This document shows, one piece after another, positions 58,427 through 64,000 of a DNA stretch of 64,000 nt. The notes under the pieces are model-generated. The model searched no databases, was not told where the DNA came from, and saw only the letters and a list, made by a program, of their open reading frames with translations. Position numbers and translations under genes: made by a program. Where the stretch lies: assembly GCF_006385555.1 (NCBI RefSeq), contig NZ_CP041036.1:1054001-1118000 (forward strand), read 5' to 3'. This DNA comes from Shewanella polaris. GTDB lineage: Bacteria; Pseudomonadota; Gammaproteobacteria; Enterobacterales; Shewanellaceae. How positions within the stretch are numbered: the stretch's first letter is position 1; each line of letters starts with the position of its first letter.

Positions 58427-58897
58427 CTAACTGCTCATAATATTCAGATTCATCCGTGGTTTAAACCACGCTTTCACTTTAGCATTAAAGCTAATCCACA
58501 CTTGAATTATCCCCAGTGCAATAAGCACCGAATAAATAACCCAATCAGCCACAACCGTTTGAAAAAAACCAAAATCAAACGTTGTTGGACCCGCAACTAA
58601 ATTATCAGGATCATACATAATTATCGGCAATAGGCTATATAGCAGCAGTTGCAGCACACAATAAACCCGCAGTAAATATAAGCCAGCTTTCTGACGTCCC
58701 AAAATAGCTAACACCATCATTAAGGTTAAAATGCACAACATGGCACTTAAATCTGCTAATGAGTTTGCTGCTATTAATCCGCTGATGGCTGATAAAGTAT
58801 AAACAACCAATAAGGCTATTAACCGTTTCGGTAAATATGGCTTGATGGCAATTTTAGCTACGGTTGCTTGGTTTGATTCTGTGCTGGTATCAGTCAT
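58427..58897 (-). CDS. Small four-helix membrane protein (DUF2569-like)
   Basis: A 156-residue protein with helices at about 27-45, 50-66, 76-96 and 113-133. IAIKPYLPKRLIALLVVYTL and QVWISFNAKVKAWFK are the non-membrane ends. The layout resembles DUF2569 but the match is uncertain. It starts 6 bases after the DUF2750 gene, so the two form a pair. Confidence 0.55.
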   Translation of the reverse strand: MTDTSTESNQATVAKIAIKPYLPKRLIALLVVYTLSAISGLIAANSLADLSAMLCILTLMMVLAILGRQKAGLYLLRVYCVLQLLLYSLLPIIMYDPDNLVAGPTTFDFGFFQTVVADWVIYSVLIALGIIQVWISFNAKVKAWFKPRMNLNIMSS

Positions 58898-58903
58898 GAC
58901 AAA

Positions 58904-59290
58904 TTAATGCTTTTGCTGTGTTTTTGGTGAAATACGTTCATTCATTTCATACGGTGGTACAACAACACCTAAGTCTTCTTGTACTGGAAAAACTGCGATA
59001 AATAAATCGTCATCTTCCATGCCACTAACCCAGCGTTCTTGGAACTCGTTCAGTGGAATGGCTAATGGTTCACATTCTTTCCACTCATCGACAGCCCATA
59101 GTGCTGCAGTTTCTTCTGACGGCCACATAGGGATACAATCTTCATCTTCAGTGGTCAGCATGACACAGCCATCTTGATCTTGAAGTGTCCAAATGACATT
59201 TTCAGTTTTAATTTGTTCAACCATATAATCGTAACGGCCTTCAGGCGTAAGATTTATTAGTTCAGATACGCTTTTGATTTTGTTGCTCAT
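58904..59290 (-). CDS. DUF2750 domain protein
   Basis: A 128-residue acidic protein. TPEGRYDYMVEQIKTENVIWTLQ, MLTTEDEDCIPMWPSEETA and ALWAVDEWKECEPLAIPLNEF match DUF2750. The ATG at 59290 is preceded by GAGAG; a start 4 codons upstream is possible. Function unknown. Upstream lies the MITE-like element. Confidence 0.8.
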   Translation of the reverse strand: MSNKIKSVSELINLTPEGRYDYMVEQIKTENVIWTLQDQDGCVMLTTEDEDCIPMWPSEETAALWAVDEWKECEPLAIPLNEFQERWVSGMEDDDLFIAVFPVQEDLGVVVPPYEMNERISPKTQQKH

Positions 59291-59398
59291 ATTAACTCTC
59301 ATCTTAAGTTACGGCTTTGCTTAGCCTGAAATGGTTAAGCAAATTTGTGGGCATCATAACATTGAGGCCACAATTGCAAAAGTAAACCACTCATATTA

Positions 59399-59661
59399 GG
59401 GCCTGTTGATCTTTCAAGGTTGTTTTTGCAGCGAATTGTTGGTCATTTGTACAAGGCAGAGACTTTGTGGTGTAGTTATTCTACATAAAAAGTCGATAAC
59501 GCAGTAAAAATGACCAACAAACGCTGCCCGAAGGGTTCGGCTAAAAAGGTTTTACTCTTTGTTGAGCGAATTTAGCTTAGATTGTTAGGCAGCAATCCGC
59601 TCGCCTCGATTAAAACGTTTTTATCTCGAACAAAATTTAACCTGCAAAGATCAACAGACCC
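59399..59661. mobile_element. 263-bp MITE-like element with TA flanks
   Basis: Imperfect terminal inverted repeats of about 23 bases start GGGCCTGTTGATCTTT (59399) and, on the other strand, GGGTCTGTTGATCTTT (59661). TA stands outside each end (59397-59398 and 59662-59663), as expected of an IS630/mariner-type insertion. An inner inverted pair, GCAGCG-TTGTTGGTCATTT (about 59431-59451) with its complement at about 59506-59526, forms the core. There is no ORF, so it would need a transposase in trans. It fills nearly all the gap before anmK. Confidence 0.75.
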
Positions 59662-59670
59662 TAGGAGTAT

Positions 59671-60783
59671 TTATCTTGCTTTAAAATGGCCACCTAACAC
59701 AGCAGGGCGTGACGCACCCGTGACAGCAGGTAAATTAGCTGGCAAATCATGATGATAACGCATTGCTAACCACGCAAATGCCATTCCTTCAACCCATTTT
59801 GCATCAACGCCTAAGGCGCTTGTGGAATCCACCTTATAGCCAGGAACCAAGATGGCTAATCGTTGCATTAAGGCTTTATTGAACACGCCACCTCCGCACA
59901 CAAACAGCTCTCCAGTAGGCGACAATTTGTTAATGTCGTTGGCAATGCTGTGGCAAGTAAGATCAAGCAAAGTAGATTGAATATCTTGTTGATCTAGATC
60001 GCTATAGTCAGCCAGTTGCTGTTGAAGCCAAGCTTGATTAAACATCTCTCTGCCTGTGCTTTTAGGGTAGGCCTGTGAGAAATAAGAGTGCGACAATAAC
60101 TGTTTGAGTAAATCTGGCTGGCTAGTACCTGAATCAGCCCATGCGCCATCCCTATCAAAAGGTTGTCCAAGTGCTTGTTGAATATAGGCATCAATTAACG
60201 TATTGCCGGGTCCCGTATCAAAGCCCAATACTTGGTCATGATTACCGGGTAAATAGGTGATATTGGCAATGCCACCTATGTTTAAAATCACTCTTTTGTG
60301 GCCCTGTTTAGCAAATACTTGTTGATGAAATGCCGGGACTAATGGTGCGCCTTGACCACCAAGGGCGATATCTTTACGTCTAAAGTCAGCGATTACATCA
60401 ATATTGGTTTCAATAGCAATCGTATTGGGATCACCAATTTGCAACGTAAAACCAATGTCTAGATTGGGCATGTGACGAACGGTTTGTCCATGTGAACCTA
60501 TCGCGATAATCTCATCGGCAGTGACAGTGGTTTTTGTTAGCAAATTATTAACTGCTTTTGCAAACAGTTGGCCGATACTACGATCGAGTCTGCCTAAGCG
60601 GTTAACCTCATCAGTGTCGGGACGACATAGACGTTGTAAACCTTTTAGTAAATGAGTTGGAATAGTTTCAGTGTGGCTGGCGATTAACATGGGCTTTGCA
60701 GCGGAAAAATCAACCAAAACGGCATCAATACCATCCATACTTGTGCCTGACATAAGGCCGATAAAATATTCTGGCTTAGGCAT
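59671..60783 (-). CDS. anmK: Anhydro-N-acetylmuramic acid kinase
   Basis: A 370-residue ASKHA kinase of peptidoglycan recycling that opens and phosphorylates anhMurNAc. [17 protein letters not shown] is the nucleotide-binding start; [33 protein letters not shown] and [15 protein letters not shown] are diagnostic. Length matches E. coli AnmK. Upstream is the M23 endopeptidase gene, so both concern the cell wall. The C-terminus ends a few bases from the MITE. Confidence 0.96.
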   Translation of the reverse strand: MPKPEYFIGLMSGTSMDGIDAVLVDFSAAKPMLIASHTETIPTHLLKGLQRLCRPDTDEVNRLGRLDRSIGQLFAKAVNNLLTKTTVTADEIIAIGSHGQTVRHMPNLDIGFTLQIGDPNTIAIETNIDVIADFRRKDIALGGQGAPLVPAFHQQVFAKQGHKRVILNIGGIANITYLPGNHDQVLGFDTGPGNTLIDAYIQQALGQPFDRDGAWADSGTSQPDLLKQLLSHSYFSQAYPKSTGREMFNQAWLQQQLADYSDLDQQDIQSTLLDLTCHSIANDINKLSPTGELFVCGGGVFNKALMQRLAILVPGYKVDSTSALGVDAKWVEGMAFAWLAMRYHHDLPANLPAVTGASRPAVLGGHFKAR

Positions 60784-60830
60784 TGAAAATTCTCTTTTAG
60801 TGGCAATTAAAACAAGCTATTAATTACTTG

Positions 60831-62348
60831 CTAGTTACTTGCTAATTGCTGTTGTTGATTTGACTTTAATTGCGCCATTAATTGTTTACTGATGGCGGTA
60901 AATTTGTTTTTCTCTTTACGATCAATAGGCGTTGATTTAGGCAAGCTAATGGTTCTTGGATTACGGTGTACGCCATTAACAATAAACTCATAATGTAAGT
61001 GCGCGCCAGTTACCCGACCTGTTTTACCCAGAGTACCAATTATTTGACCTTGCTTAACCGTCTCACCACGTTTCACTTTACGTTTGGTTAAATGTAAGTA
61101 TTTGGTGGTATAAGTGTCATTGTGCTTAATGAATACATAGTTTCCATTATATTGGTTATAACTCGACTCAATAACCTTACCTTTACCAGCAGCTTTTATG
61201 GGGGTACCAATAGCGGCGACATAATCAACACCTCTATGGGCTTTTACTTGCCCGGTTACCGGATGTAAACGACGTGGGTTAAAGTTAGAACTGACGTATT
61301 TAAAGTCTACTGGAGAGCGTAAAAAAGCTTTGCGCATGCTACTACCATTTTCAGAATAATATTCACCGTCGGTATAACGTACAGCTGTGTATCGTTCACC
61401 ATGGTTATAAAATTCAGCAGCTAAAATATTGCCATTACGTAAAAATTGGCCATCGGCATATTCTTGCTCAAACAATAATGCAAAGTGATCGCCTTTGCGG
61501 ATATCTAGGGCGAAGTCGACATCCCAACCAAAAATATTGGCTAATTCCATAATGTGGTTACCCGATAAACCAGCATCGGCAGCCGCATTCCAAAAATTAC
61601 TTTTAATATTAGCGGCGATAAATGAAGTACGACTTTCAACTTTTTTGACGTTAACGGTTTCTTTGTATTCGTCATTTTGATGGCTGATGACTAACGTCGA
61701 CACTTTATCCATACGATAAGTTAATTCTTGTAATTCGCCTTGTTCATTTTTACTGATGGCGATTTCTTCGCCGGGCATAATTTTGAGTAAATTCTTTTTC
61801 GCGAGTGGTAGTTGGGTAATGTCGTAGACATCTTTGGCGCTGAGTCCTGCACGGCTAAATAAGCCACCTAAAGTATCGCCTTTGGCCACTTCAAAATATT
61901 CAACTATGTTGTCATCATTAGCCGTTTGTTGTTTAAGCAGGGCTTTTTGCGCGGCAACTTGATCATCAATATCATTGATCATACCGTCAATATCAGAGGT
62001 ACTGGTTTGTAACATCGCAAGATGTTGTGCAAAAGCTTCATCGTCTGGTGTTTCACCGCTGATTAACTTGCTACTGTCATCGCTCGAGAGGAGAACATCA
62101 GGTTCATCTTGCTCAACACTATGTTTACCCGGTGGTGTTGGTGTGCGAAAGGCTAGCGGAATGTCATAGCGCTTATGGGTTTCTATGGCTGATTTGTCAG
62201 CCGACGAACTCGTTAAGCTAGTTTGTTTCGAGGCTTGAGCATCTTCCGATGGAAACATCAGAATAACAGTCGTTAAAATCACTAATAAAGATAATGTGAT
62301 TTGATGTGCTTTTGGCAACAATGTGAATAAAGTAAGAAGCTTTGCCAT
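60831..62348 (-). CDS. M23-family peptidoglycan DD-metalloendopeptidase (MepM-like)
   Basis: 505 residues from ATG 62348; a TTG at 62363 with AGAGAG upstream is an alternative. An N-terminal membrane anchor (about 15-33) is followed by a linker, a LysM/OapA-like domain (about 145-205; YFEVAKGDTLGGLFSRAGLS), a CsgG-like middle part, and the M23 zinc domain (about 365-470) with HRGVDYVAAIGTPI and GAHLHYEF as zinc ligands. It would cut peptide crosslinks during wall growth, like E. coli MepM. Confidence 0.9.
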   Translation of the reverse strand: MAKLLTLFTLLPKAHQITLSLLVILTTVILMFPSEDAQASKQTSLTSSSADKSAIETHKRYDIPLAFRTPTPPGKHSVEQDEPDVLLSSDDSSKLISGETPDDEAFAQHLAMLQTSTSDIDGMINDIDDQVAAQKALLKQQTANDDNIVEYFEVAKGDTLGGLFSRAGLSAKDVYDITQLPLAKKNLLKIMPGEEIAISKNEQGELQELTYRMDKVSTLVISHQNDEYKETVNVKKVESRTSFIAANIKSNFWNAAADAGLSGNHIMELANIFGWDVDFALDIRKGDHFALLFEQEYADGQFLRNGNILAAEFYNHGERYTAVRYTDGEYYSENGSSMRKAFLRSPVDFKYVSSNFNPRRLHPVTGQVKAHRGVDYVAAIGTPIKAAGKGKVIESSYNQYNGNYVFIKHNDTYTTKYLHLTKRKVKRGETVKQGQIIGTLGKTGRVTGAHLHYEFIVNGVHRNPRTISLPKSTPIDRKEKNKFTAISKQLMAQLKSNQQQQLASN

Positions 62349-62472
62349 TGACGAAGATACCAATTTTCTCTCTAGTTATGATCTCCTAAGTGTACACTCT
62401 TTCATTTGCTGTGGCTAACAAGTAACATAGACCTCTTTATTTTTTGTGCGAGCCCTAGGAGTTGCGGTAGAG

Positions 62473-63669
62473 ATGGCGAATTTAGATCAAGTATTGGCAG
62501 AGATTAAGCGTGGTACCGATGAGATATTACTTGAGGCGGATTTGCTTGAGAAACTGAAAGAAGGACGGCCATTACGCATCAAGCTTGGTGCAGATCCTAC
62601 CGCTCCAGATATTCACTTAGGTCACACCGTCATTTTAAACAAAATGCGTACCTTTCAAGAGTTAGGTCACGAAGTGATTTTCTTAATTGGCGACTTCACT
62701 GGCATGGTTGGTGACCCAAGCGGTAAAAATAGTACTCGTCCACCGCTGACTCGTGAACAAGTGCTTGCTAATGCTGAAACATACAAAGAGCAGGTTTATA
62801 AAATTTTAGACCCCGCAAAAACCCGTATCGAATTTAATTCAAGCTGGTTAGAGCCATTAGGTGCTGCGGGTATGATCCGCTTAGCATCTCAGCAAACCGT
62901 AGCGCGTATGATGGAACGTGATGATTTTAAAAAACGTTACGCATCAGGACAAGCGATTGCGATACACGAATTTATGTATCCTTTATTGCAAGGTTATGAC
63001 TCTGTCGCACTTAAAGCCGATGTCGAGCTCGGTGGTACTGACCAAAAATTCAATTTATTGATGGGTCGTGAGTTGCAAAAAGCAGAAGGGCAAAAGCCGC
63101 AAACAGTGATCATGATGCCTTTGCTTGAAGGGCTGGACGGCGTTAAAAAAATGTCCAAATCAGCTCATAATTATATTGGTGTGAGCGAGCCAGCAAATGA
63201 AATGTTCGGCAAAATAATGTCGATTTCAGATGATTTAATGTGGCGCTATCTAGAATTGTTGTCATTCCGTCCGTTAACCGAACTTGCCCAGTTCAAAGTG
63301 GATGTTGAAAATGGCACTAACCCACGCGATATCAAAATTTTGCTAGCCAAAGAAATTATTGCTCGTTTTCATGATGAAGCACAAGCGCAAGCCGCTCACC
63401 AGGCGTTTATTGACCGTTTCCAAAAAGGTGCTATCCCTGATGACATCGAAGAAGTGGTATTAGAAGCTGGTGAAGGCATAGCCATTGCTAACTTACTTAA
63501 AAATGCTGGCTTAGTGGGGTCTACTTCTGATGGTATGCGCATGATTAAACAAGGCGCAGTGAAGATGGATGGCGACAAGATAGAAGACAGTCGCCAAAGC
63601 TTTAATGCTGGTCTTGAAGCTGTATTCCAAGTAGGTAAACGTAAGTTTGCCAAAGTTATCTTGAAATAA
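62473..63669 (+). CDS. tyrS: Tyrosyl-tRNA synthetase
   Basis: 398 residues from ATG 62473, with AGGAG 14 bases upstream; the upstream GTG frame adds 9 residues. Class I motifs: HLGH in [14 protein letters not shown] and KMSKS in [15 protein letters not shown]-terminal S4-like domain (about 335-398; [14 protein letters not shown]). The length and sequence fit the short TyrZ-type bacterial enzyme. It is divergent from the M23 gene. Confidence 0.95.
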   Translation: MANLDQVLAEIKRGTDEILLEADLLEKLKEGRPLRIKLGADPTAPDIHLGHTVILNKMRTFQELGHEVIFLIGDFTGMVGDPSGKNSTRPPLTREQVLANAETYKEQVYKILDPAKTRIEFNSSWLEPLGAAGMIRLASQQTVARMMERDDFKKRYASGQAIAIHEFMYPLLQGYDSVALKADVELGGTDQKFNLLMGRELQKAEGQKPQTVIMMPLLEGLDGVKKMSKSAHNYIGVSEPANEMFGKIMSISDDLMWRYLELLSFRPLTELAQFKVDVENGTNPRDIKILLAKEIIARFHDEAQAQAAHQAFIDRFQKGAIPDDIEEVVLEAGEGIAIANLLKNAGLVGSTSDGMRMIKQGAVKMDGDKIEDSRQSFNAGLEAVFQVGKRKFAKVILK

Positions 63670-63687
63670 ACCCAGTAATGAGACAAT

Positions 63688-63720
63688 AAAAAACGGCTTA
63701 TTGGTTAAGCCGTTTTTTTT
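63688..63720 (+). terminator. tyrS terminator
   Basis: A 13-bp AAAAAACGGCTTA / TAAGCCGTTTTTT stem with a 4- to 5-base loop, followed by more T, 19 bases past the stop. Confidence 0.9.
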
Positions 63721-63779
63721 ATGTCTGATTCATAACTAAACTAAACATAACCGAATTAGGGATAATTAATAGAGATAAG

Positions 63780-64000
63780 TTACTGGGAAGCCAGTTGGTC
63801 AGTCATTGTCTGGTAATCCATTAAATCCATTTGTTCAACCAATCGCTCAGTGTTGTTATCAAATTTAAGTGTGGTTACCCCTGGTACGGCAAGATCGATA
63901 ATTTTGCCGGGTTTACCATATTGATCGCCAGGGCCTCGTAAGCGGTAACTGCCAATAATGACTACCAGCGAGCCAGTATTAAACATATGTTCTACGTTTA
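63780..64000 (-). CDS. C-terminal end of an NTF2/SnoaL-like protein (cut by window edge)
   Basis: 73 residues remain, and the frame stays open to the window end, so the true start is outside. The ATG at 63986 is probably internal. The visible part has NTF2-like strands: TGSLVVIIGSYRLRGPG and TLKFDNNTERLVEQMDLMDYQ. That is consistent with a SnoaL-like or nuclear transport factor 2 family protein, often enzymes or ligand binders on small molecules. No function can be given. Confidence 0.55.
   Translation of the reverse strand, partial: NVEHMFNTGSLVVIIGSYRLRGPGDQYGKPGKIIDLAVPGVTTLKFDNNTERLVEQMDLMDYQTMTDQLASQ

Overview
The window looks like chromosome of a marine gammaproteobacterium, most probably Shewanella. 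Support comes from the core gene order (rpsU-yqeY-dnaG-rpoD-tRNA-Ile2 divergent from tsaD; folB-folK-uppP; gspA-gspB next to cca; anmK / M23 peptidase / tyrS), the many Shewanella-type small families (TIGR02001, DUF3634-like, DUF2750, DUF6776), and IS elements resembling those of Shewanella genomes. The genus is an inference from gene content. No rRNA, CRISPR array or prophage was seen.

Regions. 1-1.9 kb: end of a DUF3833 gene, a small membrane protein and a secreted TIGR02001 protein. 2.0-7.0 kb: beta-alanine / aminoaldehyde catabolism (cupin, mmsA, beta-alanine:pyruvate aminotransferase) divergent from a puuC-type aldehyde dehydrogenase. 7.3-8.6 kb: VanZ-like protein and mercaptopyruvate sulfurtransferase. 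8.6-17.1 kb: a mobile island with an IS1595-family element, two near-identical tandem copies of an IS91-family element that also encodes a tyrosine recombinase, and an AT-rich orphan alpha/beta-hydrolase gene. This island is bracketed by inverted copies of a non-coding repeat. 17.1-32.0 kb: a near-complete putrescine module (puuB, puuR, puuD, puuA, spuC-like aminotransferase, potFGHI, second puuB, gabD, gabT). 32.2-35.7 kb: rluA, a DUF599 membrane protein and a diguanylate cyclase. 35.9-42.6 kb: tRNA-Ile2, rpoD, dnaG, yqeY, rpsU, tsaD, plsY. 42.9-46.4 kb: folB, folK, uppP, an RlmA-like methyltransferase, a perfect 20 x 10-bp tandem repeat, and lpp. 46.7-52.2 kb: cca, gspAB, nhaD. 52.5-64 kb: hemL, pyrB, a CLC protein, DUF6776, erpA, two small proteins, a 263-bp MITE-like element, anmK, an M23 endopeptidase, tyrS and a truncated terminal ORF.

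How the genes fit together. PotFGHI imports putrescine. PuuA glutamylates it, PuuB oxidises gamma-glutamylputrescine, PuuC oxidises the aldehyde, and PuuD releases GABA. GabT and GabD then give succinate. The SpuC-like aminotransferase offers a direct transamination route that bypasses glutamylation. BauA and MmsA would take beta-alanine to acetyl-CoA. A PuuR-type repressor is encoded inside the cluster, and sequences resembling the E. coli PuuR box lie in the bauA/puuC divergent region and before puuD. The IS island separates the puuC/bauA part from the rest of the putrescine genes.

The less ordinary items are the orphan hydrolase in the island, the IS91 tandem, the 10-bp minisatellite, the MITE, a CLC protein lacking several canonical transporter residues, and a leader sequence shared by folK and the DUF6776 gene. 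No clearly new multi-gene system was recognised.
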